This document shows, one piece after another, positions 43,001 to 53,479 of a stretch of 64,000 bases of DNA. The notes under the pieces are model-generated. The model did not search any database. It was given only the letters and a program-made list of their open reading frames with translations, and was not told the origin of the DNA. Positions within the stretch are counted from its first letter, which is position 1; each line of letters starts with the position of its first letter. The DNA is taken from positions 44,263,635 to 44,327,634 of the forward strand of contig JAJKFL010000005.1 in assembly GCA_021186555.1 (NCBI GenBank), written 5' to 3'. A program made the position numbers and the translations under genes. The stretch is from Reticulitermes speratus (Eukaryota > Arthropoda > Insecta > Blattodea > Rhinotermitidae).

Positions 43001-45702
43001 ACAGAAGGTAAAGCTGTCCCTGTCCACGATATGAAGGCATATAGTGGGTAGCAGAGGTATAGCTCCACTCATTCTTAACCTCGGTACTGAATGGTCAATT
43101 TCACACCCTGACCGCTTTACCCCCCCCCCCCCCCCCCCGACCCCGGAAAGAACCCAAATACCCACCGAATATGAGGCTGGGTGGGCTCCACAGCTTGTCT
43201 GGACGTGTTTGAGGAAGAGAAAATCTTTTGCTCCAGCCGGGATTCGAACCCTGAATCGTCCAGCCCGTAGTTAGTCGCTATACCGACTACGCTTTCACAT
43301 GTCTCAAATAGCAGAAAGTAGGCTTACTAAAACAATCATTTTAATTCAGAAAATATTCTTGTTTGAATCCACTCGTCAAAAATAATTTCAAAAATTCCTG
43401 ATATGATAAAGAGGCATTTTGTGAGCTTTAAGGCCGTCGTTCAATTCCAGGCTAGGCAGGTGTTTTTATTTTTGTCACTACAGTGTCCACATTGTTTCTG
43501 AGGTTCGTCCCTCGTGCCTTCCTCTCTCATGAGTAGCGGGTACTAAACTGCCGGAGTGTGAATTTTATGACTTATTTATATTTAACCTAGTTCGGAGATT
43601 TAGAAATACTGGAGCCTTGTCTCCGTGTCCAAATTCGCCTGGATGATAATGGTGCTTAGAAATAGGGGCATATTTAACTTGTAAGAAAGTGTGCTCTTTT
43701 AATATGTTAATAAGTCCTGTGCTTTCCTCTATCGCCACTGGCCACAAGAAGTATAAGCCCTTTAACGACTCGGACACGGGGATGACAGGTTCGAATACCG
43801 CTTTGGGCTTTCTTCTGCATTTTTATGTGTTAGAAAGCCAAAACTAATCCAGTTCAATCGTCCTATTCTATTTCGCGGTGATCCATTTTATCATTACACC
43901 ATTACCTCTAGGTTTCTAGTTTGGTCTCTTTACCACGGGTATTATAACAGAAATTTTAAACAAATTTGGGCTTTTCTCTGTGCATGCTACTCTTCCCATC
44001 AGACTAATCCTCCTGCATCTTGTCATTCTAACACTGTTAGGTGAAGACTGCTGATTACGGAACTTGTTTGTGTAACGGAAATAAATTATGAAATAAATCT
44101 ATGTTAAATTACAAACCCATTTATACTTGAAATTCATCTAAATACGAGTAAACATAAAAGTTTAGTCCATACTTCAGAGTAAACACACTGTGTAACCGTT
44201 AAAAATACCAGCCGGTTTATGCGTTATAGGGAAACAACCGCTGTTTATTGTAAGAATCATACGCAGCACATAAATACAACGTGTGAACAAAATTCAGGAT
44301 CCATTCATGTTAAGTCATTTGGTATATTATCAACAATCTTATTTGGGACCGACTATGGGCAAAAATGTTTCTCTGCTTAAAAACCGTCGAAACGGCTCTG
44401 GGGCCCACCCAACATCCTATTCAATGAGTACCGGGGGGTTTTCCTGGAGGTAAAGAGGCAGGAGCGTGAAGGTGACATTTATATCCATCTAGTGCCGAGA
44501 TTAAGAATGAGTAGAGCTGTACCTTTACTCCCGCTATACGCCTTCAAGGCGTGGACAGGGACAAGTTTACCTTTACTTCAGACCTTTAAATAACAGTTTG
44601 TAACTGATTAAGTAGGTTTAGACTTAATGGTTCTAATTTGTGTTCTAAAGGTGCACTTTTCGAATATCGGCCAGGACTTTCATGAATTTCCTCAGTCCAT
44701 CCTGGGAATGTTGGGGTAGGATACGACCATTTCCTTCTATATCCTTTCAAATTAATTACACACTAATTATCCTACAATTCGACGCTATATGGTCTCATTA
44801 TAACAGCGTTTTAATATACGTCAGTGGCCTAGAAACAAATAAATAAAGCAAGCCGTATAAAAAGACTTCCTATCGGAAGGGGCTGGGATATCTCAGGCGG
44901 TGAAGTGACCAGGCTATGGACTGGACGATCACAGGAAGCATCAAACTGCCTCTATGTCCACCGAACCTCTTTTGTAGTGGGTATTGGGGGTTATTTTAGC
45001 AGGGATAATGTGGCCGTGTTTAAATCTGACCATTCACTTCCATGAAGAAAACGATCCCACTCTTCTATGTACCTTCATGGTAAAACATGTGAAGACAATT
45101 TTACATTTTTCGTTTGGATTCGGAACTTCTGAACTAAATAAGTTCAACATATATCACGAAATGTTACAGACAGGCCAATTTAATCAAACGAGACGAATAT
45201 CATATTAAAAAAATATGAATTTTTAAAAAATAATACGCTCAGATGGAAAATATTATTCTTTATACACCGTACGATGTCACAGTTTGTACAGGTTCATAAA
45301 ATAGATTGGAAACCCACTTAAATTATGTAGCAGTAGAGTAATACCTCTGACCTACCCTCTCAGTGGCTCGTTCTGCATACAGACGTAAAGCGGAAGACAT
45401 TTATAAGCCACTTATGATGTTTTTAATAGAATGCCTACATCTTAAATTTTAAAATTAAGTTGTCTGTTGTGCTTGTTACAAAGAAAACACCAAAGTTTCA
45501 GTTGGAACAACACGAACAAGAGGGTAACACAAACCTCTATGAATTGTTTCATCTTCCCACACTACAAAGCAGCTATGAAACACCATCGATTAGAATTCGC
45601 CCCTTGTTCTTCGTGAATGTGACGAATTAAATTAATCTTCTTAACCCAACAAAACAGAGCCCGCAGATTCACTCGCAATAATAAAGTATTTTGTACTTAC
45701 AT
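25086..45702 (-). CDS. nSyb: Neuronal synaptobrevin (nSyb, VAMP2-type R-SNARE), six exons
   Basis: R-SNARE of synaptic vesicles that pairs with syntaxin and SNAP-25 for exocytosis. Exons on the minus strand: 45702-45701 (only the AT of the start codon, plus 5'UTR above), 40461-40317, 40224-40146, 39263-39184, 39046-38995 and 25225-25086. They join in phase to 498 nt (165 aa plus stop). Order: a small-residue-rich N-terminus ([15 protein letters not shown]), then [20 protein letters not shown]. The SNARE motif covers [20 protein letters not shown] through [17 protein letters not shown] and includes the zero-layer Arg. The membrane segment [18 protein letters not shown] follows. A 45-residue Pro/Ala-rich tail ([16 protein letters not shown]) ends KPSA; fly nSyb has a similar tail. 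The start codon is split AT|G by a 5.2-kb intron. The last intron is 13.8 kb. A related gene (Syb) lies head to head at 54.8 kb. Confidence 0.95.
28095..28290. repeat. Foldback repeat, 'GACGTTTC' family, in nSyb intron 5
   Basis: The left arm has CTTCTGGGATGTTATGAAGC and TTACCGACGTTTCAGGACAG; the right arm has GGCTGTCCCGAAACATCAGT and CAATGCGTAACATTCCAGAG. They fold onto each other around 28190. Confidence 0.7.
29380..29740 (-). mobile_element. Truncated RTE-like LINE 3' fragment
   Basis: Matches the 3' part of the LINE at 1.05-1.4 kb in order: AACTCCATGG, CCCAGAGGTTCATG, TTTTAATATTGAATTCTCCC, and the blocks corresponding to [15 protein letters not shown]. No intact frame. Confidence 0.6.
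30553..30803. repeat. 50-bp minisatellite, five units
   Basis: Units start at 30553, 30603, 30654, 30704 and 30754 (spacing 50, 51, 50, 50). The pattern is ATTTCCAACATTCCAGAAAC, then TGTCACT, and a TGATG end. Units differ by several substitutions each. Confidence 0.8.
31985..32420 (-). mobile_element. Truncated RTE-like LINE 3' fragment
   Basis: AACTAACTCCATGGAGCAG at the 3' end, then TTTTAATATTATCCTCC and AAGTTCCTCATTATG follow the same order as the large copy at 1040-1440. Frame decayed. Confidence 0.7.
38265..38510 (-). mobile_element. tRNA-derived SINE, family 1
   Basis: Minus-strand copy: head region at about 38510-38440 (CTAGTAGCCTAATCACTATA on the plus strand is the tRNA-like 5' part), then GTCCAGAT, GGTACC and GGTGAGTGGTCAAATTCAC blocks as in the 43-kb copy. 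Confidence 0.65.
40070..40098. promoter_or_regulatory. Paired DRE (TATCGATA) sites in an nSyb intron
   Basis: Two perfect TATCGATA octamers at 40070-40077 and 40091-40098, starting 21 bp apart, lie just downstream (in gene orientation) of the 79-nt SNARE exon. TATCGATA is the DREF site common in insect housekeeping promoters and enhancers. Function here is inferred. Confidence 0.4.
41650..41885. repeat. Foldback repeat, 'GACGTTTC' family, in nSyb intron 1
   Basis: Has CGACGTTTCGGAACAGG, CCCATCTACAAGGGTCAAGC and its inverse around AGACTGCTTGACCCTTG. A second half-unit follows (CTTGAAGACGGGACCGATAC) and the block ends with CGTAACATTCCAGAAGAG. Confidence 0.7.
43030..43300 (-). mobile_element. 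tRNA-derived SINE, family 1 (best preserved head)
   Basis: On the minus strand, starting near 43300: GCGTAGTCGGTATAGCGACT (tRNA-like A-box region), GGGCTGGACGATTCAG, and a perfect pol III B box GGTTCGAATCC at about 43250. The body follows: CTCTTCC, GTCCAGAC, CCCACCC. A run of 19 C (plus strand 43120-43138) sits inside it and is likely length-variable. Confidence 0.8.
44385..44580 (+). mobile_element. tRNA-derived SINE, family 1 (3' part)
   Basis: GGGGCCCACCCAACATCC, TACCGGGGGG, TAGTGCCGAGATTAAGAATG and the terminal block CTCCCGCTATACGCCTTCAA match the 53.5-kb copy in order. The tRNA-like head is missing. Confidence 0.65.
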
Positions 45703-45820
45703 GATTCGGTATCACTGTCGCTTGAAAACTGGAAATCTTTGCGTTGCTGAATAAGCCGTCTCCTGGTATTGACAATTCCAGTTTTTGGTCTGCGAAACTA
45801 TCGACTACCTACGAGATATC

Positions 45821-45830
45821 GCGCATGCGT
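45821..45830. promoter_or_regulatory. NRF1/Ewg-like palindrome in the nSyb promoter region
   Basis: GCGCATGCG at 45821-45829, flanked by C and T, fits the NRF1 consensus (YGCGCAYGCGCR) with one mismatch. It lies about 120 bp upstream of the exon 1 donor. NRF1-type sites are common in CpG-type promoters, and the fly homologue Ewg acts in neurons. Role inferred. Confidence 0.4.
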
Positions 45831-46079
45831 TATCTTTCCAATATTTCCGGCGCCCTTCTGAAATTTCGACACCATTTTAACACTTCATGATCTCTGAAAA
45901 ATTAACAGCTGTAGTCTATCACTTTATGCATTAGTTTAAAAGTGTCATATCCGTTTCTCATATCCGTATGAACATCAATAATGAATGATTCAGAAAATTA
46001 GAAACACATTTGCCCCGCTATCTCGATAGAACAATCGACTGTCACTTTTGTCGACAATTGCGCTGCGGACATTTGAGTG

Positions 46080-46100
46080 TGACGTCACCATATGACGTCA
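46080..46100. promoter_or_regulatory. Two CRE palindromes upstream of nSyb
   Basis: Perfect TGACGTCA at 46080-46087 and 46093-46100, starting 13 bp apart, about 380 bp upstream of the nSyb exon 1 donor. A third TGACGTCA is at 42781-42788 in intron 1. These are CREB/ATF-type sites, fitting an activity-regulated neuronal gene; the binding is inferred. Confidence 0.5.
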
Positions 46101-46148
46101 GATGTTTCTTTAACGTCCCTGCTGCTTAATTTTGGTCAATACCACAAG

Positions 46149-46274
46149 CAGAGTTGGTGCATGACAATGAAGTCTGGCAATCATAAAAGAAAATATCAGA
46201 GAATTTACTGTAAAACGTGTGTTATGCAGTCTGAAGCATACCAAGGAATGATTCAGGGACCACAATTTGCACAG
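46149..46274 (+). other. Possible first exon divergent from nSyb (unrecognised)
   Basis: An open frame on the plus strand runs from the CRE pair and meets a good donor (CACAG|GTATGT) at 46274/46275. In-frame methionines at 46092, 46161 and 46167. The short peptide has a basic HKRKYQRIYCKTC stretch. I do not recognise it and see no following exon. It could equally be a non-coding promoter transcript or chance. Confidence 0.15.
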
Positions 46275-47239
46275 GTATGTACAAATGTACTGTTTACATC
46301 TGCACTACTTTCGTTTCATGCACTTGAAGTCTGCGCAGACACAAATTATTAATTATTGAAGTTTATGTTACTAATTAGATACACATCAGAGGAAGCAGCC
46401 AGTGCTGTGTTTTGTGTCAGATCTTAATAGATTTCCATAATTTGAAGGTTTGCTGCAGAAACGTTTAGACCAAGTTTCTTTTTTTTTTCTTTGACTTTTA
46501 ACGAGCAGTGTAAAATGAAGGGGAGACATTGCGATCACAATAATAATGATCTTCTGGGTTCCATTCAAGCCGAGGTATTTCGTTACTAGCTTTGCGATTA
46601 CTAACTCAGCAAGGAAAACTCTACCTTAGAGATTTAGTTATAAAATGAATGTATAATGCAGGGATTATGTTCATGTGACTGCCAGCCAGACATATTTCTA
46701 TGTAATTTGGTAATAAGGGTACATGTTAAATTGAATTTAAATCATGGACTTTTTGGTAAATGGTAACCCTTTTCTATAAATTTCAATCTGAAATGTATAA
46801 AAATCTTCAACATAGCGTGTACCAGAAAATGTAGATCAAAAATTTATGTGGAGCAATGTTAAATGTGTTGCGTTTTTAATGGAATGCAAGTAACAGTAAT
46901 TTGTGCCGATGTGTTAAGTGGAAAGTAGTCGGTAATGGAATTTTCTTGTAGAAATGTATTTACAGCAATACATTTTATCCGCGGGATGCGTCAGATTTAA
47001 CCTGCGTCGATGATGTTACTTTCTTGGGCGAAAACATAAGTACTGTAAACAAAACACACAAATTGTATTAGTCGCTAGCGAGAAGGTTTTTGTAGGTGTA
47101 AATGTTCATAAAACTAGGAATGTATTCAGGTCTTGCCACCAGAATGCGGGACAGTATCACAACGTGAAAATAGAAAATAATCCCATTAAAATTTTGACAT
47201 ATTTGAGATGTTTGGAAAAGACATTAACAAATGAAAATT

Positions 47240-47780
47240 GCATTAAAAAGGAATTTAAGAATAGATTAATTTCGGGGAATGCCTGCTGCCATTCGTCCAG
47301 ATTTTTTATCTTCCCCTTTGCTACCTAAGAATTTAAAGATTAGATTGTAGAGGAATATAAAATTACCTCTTATTTTATATGGGCGTGAATCGTGGTATGT
47401 CACGTTAAGGGGAGAACATAGGCTGAGGGGTTTGGAGAAGAGGGTGCTGAGGCAGATATTGCAGCCTAAGAGGAAGTAAGAGGAGACTCAATAAGTGCAT
47501 AATGTTACTCTTTGTGATTAGTGCTTCTGAAGTAGTAATATCCGGATGACCAGATGAATGAGGATGTGATGGAAGGGGCATGTAGTGCGCACGAGAGCTT
47601 AAAGAAATGCATACAGGTTTTCGGTTTCCCGCCATGGCTCAACAGCATCTAGTGGGCCAGGGCCTCCTCATTGTCGAGGCTTCACGATAACAGGTTTTCG
47701 GTTTGGAACCCCCCCCCCCCCCCAAAGAAAGCAGACCACTTGGAAGACCTGGACACAGATTTGATTTTAATATTATAATT
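47240..47780 (+). mobile_element. RTE-like LINE fragment (RT C-terminal region)
   Basis: The only clear LINE copy on the plus strand here. Frames give RLISGNACCHSS, KNLKIRL, LRGEHRLRGLEKRVLRQILQ and a final RPLGRPGH block, matching the downstream RT region of the 1-4 kb element. Broken by stops and a 16-C run near 47709. Confidence 0.75.
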
Positions 47781-48604
47781 GTAATCCCCGCCGAAGCTTC
47801 CCTTCTGTTTCAGCAATTATCGACTAATGGCCACCAAAAAAATTAATCTGTTCGAAAATTATTCCCGAATTTATTTGCAGTTATCTTAAAATATTGTCCA
47901 GATATATATGGTCTAAGGCTCAGGCCTGCGGCCGCTTGATTTTTGGGATTGCGGGTTCAAATTCAGCTGATGGTATGGATGTTTGGCTCTTGTATCTGTT
48001 GTGTGATATGTAGGTAGCGGCCTTTGCGACTGGCTGATCCCGCGTTCAGACGAGATCTACCGTCTGTACATGGCTAATTGTGTGATCTAGAAACTTCAAA
48101 ATGAGGCGGTCTAGACCCGATTTTGGCTTTAGTGCCACAGAAAAAAATGTATATGTATTAAAAATTGCCTATGATAATGAAGTCCCGCCTTTTACTCCGT
48201 AATGTATTTCTACCATTTTTCCCATTTCAGACTTTTCCTTAGCTATTGTAATTTCTTATGTGGATATAAGCTTTTACCACTCATATTAAGTGTTGTGAAA
48301 AACCTCTACCAATTACTGTTTGTCGCATTCGTACATCTGATCGAAGGCTTCCTCTTAATAATGCAGGAAAGCATTTGGAGGCATGTTGTCTAACGCCTTA
48401 CGCCATCAGCAACTTCTCCGACAAGCTAGTAATGCGTGTAGTATGAAGAAGCGTCTGCAGGCGAACGCGTCTTCGGACTGCTAAGCGCTGTTTTAGTGCT
48501 TCATACTCACAAGAACGTGTCAAGTGGGGCGTGGAGGGTTACTCATCAGCCTCAGTCTGAGGATTACGCTACTGCGACACGAATCACACTCGTATAGAGA
48601 CGCA

Positions 48605-48870
48605 TGACTCAGTCACTACGCAACTAGTTTACAGGATATGAGTTCGATTTCCAGTAGAGACGGATATTTTTCTATTAGCCAAGGCATTCGGTCGGCTTCC
48701 AGGGCCCACGCAGCTTTCGATCCGATTGTGACCCGACATGTGTCCCACGGTTAATGTAGCAGAGCCATGCATCTTACTCCTCAGCTTCACCTAGTGCCTA
48801 AGTTTAAGAAAGACTGGATAAATGTTTCCACAGCAAGACCAAGGTATATAGCAGAACGGATTGCCGGTCC
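48605..48870 (+). mobile_element. tRNA-derived SINE, family 1 (diverged)
   Basis: Head-like GACTCAGTCACTACGCAACT, B-box-like GAGTTCGATTTCC, then CTTCCAGGGCCCACGCAGC and CCTAGTGCCTAAGTTTAAGA in the usual order. Confidence 0.55.
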
Positions 48871-49784
48871 TTTACCTTCTTTGATTATTCCCTTACAATA
48901 AGACAGATCCACAGACAAGTAAGTTATCTCAGCACTAAGTGGTCATGAGCAGTTGCTTTCAGGTTCCGACTAATTTACGCTTTAAAAAAATCAGTAACAT
49001 GAACTAGGTAGGTTACAGAGGGTGGGGGGGGGGGAGTACGTAAAATATAAATCTTTGACGGGAATCAAACTTAGATATATTACCTCACAATTGGAACGCG
49101 AGACGGCTAGTTTTACATAAAAGCTTTCGTATTGTATCGCAGCTGTCTGTATTATCACCATAGAAGCGGACTGTATGCTTATTGTATCCTGCACCAAGAA
49201 ACATGCAGAAAATCAGGATGGGGGTGAAATTGAACAGGTCGCCACTCCGTATGCCTAGTCTTATTATTTAATTATATTTAAATTTATAGCTATTATTCCC
49301 AGCAATCTTTAATTTAAGCAGTTTTTTACCTAAAAGTTATCTTAACTTAGATTAGACCCTTTGTTCTGTATGCTTGTGAAACTTGGTCTTAAACGTTAAC
49401 GGGGCAGGCGGGGTGTTGGGGGGGGGGGGGGGTGGACAAAAATTGATGGCGTTTTAGAACAAGGTGCTAAACGGAGTATTTGAACCTAGTACACAGGGAC
49501 TGACAGGAGGCTGGAGAAAACTATATGATCACGAGGTGCATGATTGGTATTTGTCACCAGGTATTACTAGGATGATCAATGGACGAGATGATTAATGTGC
49601 AAGAGGACAGGAACCAATGGCAGGCTCTTGTAAACTCGGTGATAAACTTCTTGCCACACTCTCCCATCCAAAAGTATCGTTTTTTTTCATTATCTTAGCG
49701 ACAATTGGCTTCATAAATATGATTCAGAGAATTAATAAGATGGGCTATACTTCGTCCGGAAGGCTGAAGAGTAAATATCATGAC

Positions 49785-50945
49785 CCAGGGTCGATATCAG
49801 GTCGCGCGTGTCCAGGTCACAGAGCAGTGCTCATCTATAGTAGGATTTAGGTAAGAAAGAATATGCCTAGGTCACAGAACACTGAACATCTACAGCAGAC
49901 ACAAGCTTTCACTTCCAATTCGTTGCACAATATTCATTATTTACTACTCCTACATGTTTCGGCCTCAGGATACGGCCATCTTTAGGAAGCTACAAACTTC
50001 ATAGACGTATACAGCAAATATTGCAAATAATCATACGTTTTTATAGATTATATTCCATGCAATTGTGGTTCGATTTTTTAATATCGACCAACAAATGCAC
50101 TTAAATTGTCACTAATTTACAATTGTATGTTCAAAAAACACACTATACTTCTACATGTTTCGGATATCGTTGTTCCTTCTTCAGGGAGCACATTAGTCGT
50201 TGCATAAAACAAAATGATTTGGTCTAATTTTATATGCAGAAGAGCTGCTTAAAAAGTAACCAGTAATCCTTCTACGTGTACAATTAGGCCAAATCATTAT
50301 TGTTTCATGCAACGATTGATGTGCTCCCTGAAGATGGACCAACGAGGTCCGAATCATGTAGGGATATAGTGTGTTTTTTGAATGTGTTATTGTGAATTTG
50401 TGGCAATGTAAGTGTATTTGTTGGTTAATTTAAAGAAAATAGTCATATGTAAATGGTACAAATGTACATGTTGATGTCCACAAAATTTTGATATTGTGAT
50501 GTCAGTCTATAAATAGATATAAGGGTAAAACTTTATTAAAATTGTAATACAAATAAGACGTTAAAATTGCACAATATACTGCATCCAAACATCTGTGGTG
50601 GTGGTGGCATAATCTTCTATTATTTTGGATCGAGAAATCCCAAGTCTAGGGTACTCCGCGTGTACACCATGAATGAATACGCTCTACTCGTACATGTAGG
50701 AGAAGTGAATAATAGATATTGTACAACGAACTGTAAGTGAAAGTTTTTGTTTATTAAACAGTTGCACGGAAAATTATTACATTAAGTATCTACAATAGGA
50801 TTCAAGTAGCAAGGACCCTGACCAGGTGACTGGGCACGGGTCACATATAATGGGATTCAGTTACGAGGAGCTGCATCCAAGTCACGGAGTACGGATCACG
50901 CATAGTGTGATTCAGTTAGAAAGGACCACGTCCATGCTCCATGGT
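49785..50945. repeat. 55-bp minisatellite interrupted by an insertion
   Basis: On the right, units begin at 50798, 50853 and 50908 (period exactly 55), starting GGATTCAAG / GGATTCAG / TGATTCAG. On the left, related units lie at about 49785-49902 (CCAGGTCACAGAGCA, GGATTTAGGTAAGAAAG; period about 54-55). The two blocks share the order GTCACRGAG, CATA/TAGTG, GATTCAG, GAAAG. The intervening 49903-50748 is a foldback. Confidence 0.75.
49903..50748. mobile_element. PLE-type foldback with hammerhead-like motifs inside the minisatellite
   Basis: Outer arms: CTTTCACTTCCAATTCGTTG at the left and its near-complement ending at about 50745. An inner palindrome spans 50108-50405. Hammerhead-like cores occur at 49958-49997 (-, CTAAAGA with one core change, stem II GGCC/GGCC, GAAACATGTA) and 50148-50195 (-, CTGAAGA, GAAACATGTA). 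A third is at 50322-50366 (+, CTGAAGATGGACC...GGTCCGAATCATGTA, GAAA changed to GAAT). No coding sequence left. Confidence 0.65.
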
Positions 50946-51834
50946 GATAGGCCTAGTTATTATGTAAGTAAGCAATTAAGTAAGTAGTTTAGTTAATTAG
51001 GTGATATTGGCAGGTGACGTCAGTGGTGTAGCTGGGTGTTTGACGCCCGGGGGCGAGTAATCACAATAACCACCCCTAACAGTAATTACGAAATTTAAAA
51101 AAATCACGATTTTTAATGAATTTCCTTTCATTTGGCTCAACGATTTAAAATTTATTAATCGCAGAGAATCAAATTTTTTATTTAAAATATTAATTTTTCC
51201 ACTTTTGCCGTCTGCTGGACTCTGCTACCCGGTGCGGCTGCACCACTCCCCCCCCCCCCCCATCTATGCCCCTGGATTCCTAATATCCACTAATAGACTT
51301 TCTTGTCTTCTAGTCACTGGGAATGTGTGTGTGTACTTTAGGAGCCTTTTACACAGTCATTTTTTTTAATGTTGTGTTTAATGTTTGCAATAATATTGAT
51401 CGTGTCAAAATAACAATTAGGAAAGAAAATATCGTTGTGAAGTAGTCTAATGGTTTTTAAACACCTCAGTCAACATAGAGTGTGAATTTGTTAAAATAAT
51501 CCTACCCATGAGACGATATGCTTGAAATACGTCTACAGTGCAGTCTACTGACATTGTATTTACACCTACACATAGGCCAGGAACATTTCCCTCCGTTCAC
51601 CTTCCAATTCATACTTCAATAATCATCCAATCCTTCAGAAGGGTGGTGTCTGAGCTACTAAAAATGCAAGGCTATCCCATTACAGGCCTGGAGAGGCCCT
51701 TAGGGCTCTAGGAGGTTAGGCTTTCAGAATTTCTGGACAATCGGCACATGAAGATGGTAAGGTTGTCAGCCCTACGTACCGGAAGCCTTTCCCCCCAGGA
51801 GATATCCCTGTTACTCATTTCTGTTAGCGGCTGA

Positions 51835-51965
51835 GTCGACCCCATCTACAAGGATCAAGCAGTCTTGAACTGCTTGATCCTTGAAGACAGGACCGCTTAG
51901 TTGTCCCGAAACGTCGGTAAGGTACTACCATTTTATATTGCGTAAAATCCCAAAATAGCGCAGAT
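51835..51965. repeat. Foldback repeat, 'GACGTTTC' family
   Basis: CCCATCTACAAGGATCAAGC and its inverse CTGCTTGATCCTTGAAGAC surround TCTTGAA; then TTGTCCCGAAACGTCGGTAA and a CGTAAAATCCCAAAATAGCG end. Confidence 0.65.
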
Positions 51966-52292
51966 CTCTTTTCGTGCGTTGCTGAAATTACCTCACGTAC
52001 CTAATCATATTTATTATATTTATACATCTTAGCATTCCCAAGCATTTGGAATTCTATAAAATAAGGGTAAGAAAAGGTAAGTTATTGAAATTTAAATTAT
52101 TTGGAAAAGAAGTGTGGACTGTTTTTATTGCCTTCGGATTTTTTGTTGGGTGGAGGGAGTTATGTGAGTGCATGGGAGTGCGACGTTTAATTGTGCAGGG
52201 AAAGGGCATAGTACACGGAATAACAAATTGTACTTTTGAAATAATCTTGTGTAAATAAAACAATTAAGCTTTGTTTCCATTTTTATTTAGTA

Positions 52293-53450
52293 CTAGCCAC
52301 GTATCCGTTTGACGCTTGGGTCGGCATCAGAACACTTTTTTCGTACAACTACAAGACGTAACAAATCAAAACTATTTAAACAATAAAGAGCTTGAATATA
52401 TTTAATTATTGTATTATTAACTCAATGAAATTTTCATCTTGCTTTCTTCTATAAAATGTGTACTTGTTTTTAGGCGCGTTAGCAACATTGCGAAAAACGA
52501 CTATTAGCTTCGTTATGTCAGTCCGTCCATCTGTCCGTCCGTTCGCTCCCACTAGACGGTTTTTTGTGAAATTGGATATTTGAGGATTTTTTCAAAATCT
52601 GTCGAGAAAATTCAAATTTCGTTAAAATCTGACAAGAGTAACAGTTACTTTACATGAAGACGTATGTACAATTTATGATAATATCTCGCTCAATTCCTCA
52701 TAGATGAGGAATGTTTGAGACAAAAGTTATAGAGAGGATCAAAACACACATTTTATCTTCAATAACTTTTCTCCGAAAATCGTGCCGTTTATGAGATAAT
52801 GTGGAAAAATATGGTAGAGCCAGATAGGCTGCAGACAATATACGGCGCATGCGCTTTGCATGCATGCAGGATAACTAGGCTACAGACAAACACTCAGAAT
52901 TTTAATACTTATTGCTTTTCCACAGCAACAACAGTTACGCGAACGCTCCTCAATATTACGTCTGTACGTACATTGCCTGTCTTGTTTCATCTTAAGGTAA
53001 AGGACAAAATCTCTTAGTCTTGAACTACCGACACACTGATGTCCGTGTGAAAAACATAATTTTCATAGATCAAGACCAATATTGTCAGTGACTGCCCTTT
53101 AGATTTATTGATACTTATCCCAAAAAGAAGTCTTACAGGAAACTGATTTTTTTTAAATTTGAATGGATCTCCAGCAACTTTCGCTAGCATATATATATCA
53201 CCGTATACATATGGTGATATAATTTAAGCCAGCATTTCCTCTGCTTTAGTTCCTCATGGAATAACGAGAGTTTTTTAAAGTCGCCAGTTAAGACAACCGT
53301 GATTCTGTGTTTTGCTGTTACGTTTCTCCATAATCTAAACCATGCGTCATCCAAGAAAACACAAGTTTTCGTACTTTATGTTTGTTCGCCACTGTGCCTC
53401 TAATTTGATATCTTGCTACTATTGTTCTCTTCACACAACTGGACTAGAGG
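52293..53450 (-). mobile_element. Decayed Helitron 3' part with helicase remnant
   Basis: Minus-strand frames from about 53400 down give a VVLTGDFKKL-like block, then FPVRLLFGISINKSKGQSL. The latter is the late motif of PIF1-type helicases as found in Helitrons (normally followed by a SHGQLYV-like block, here decayed). The non-coding 3' region runs to 52293, where the minus strand ends CTAG followed by T, the usual Helitron 3' end, with a small hairpin (CGT...ACG) just before. A related copy of the non-coding part is at 62935-63560. Confidence 0.6.
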
Positions 53451-53479
53451 GTTAATTTGCGGCGTAGTTAAGATAAAGT

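Larger units (their letters stand above)
46300..52290. other. Interval between the two synaptobrevin genes, repeats only
   Basis: No conserved exon. It holds a LINE fragment at 47240-47780 (+), a SINE-like piece with a GGTTCAAATTC B box at about 47900-48070, a family 1 SINE at 48605-48870, the interrupted 55-bp minisatellite at 49785-50945 and a foldback at 51835-51965. Several G or C homopolymers of 14-16 bases are present (47709, 49418, 51248). Confidence 0.6.

Noticed and set aside
43240-43262. tRNA gene suggested by a perfect B box GGTTCGAATCC
   Set aside because: No cloverleaf or acceptor stem; the same head and body recur at several places, so it is a tRNA-derived SINE.
52845-52854. 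Perfect NRF1 palindrome GCGCATGCGC as a Syb promoter element
   Set aside because: It lies inside the Helitron remnant about 1.9 kb from the first coding exon, so position gives no support.
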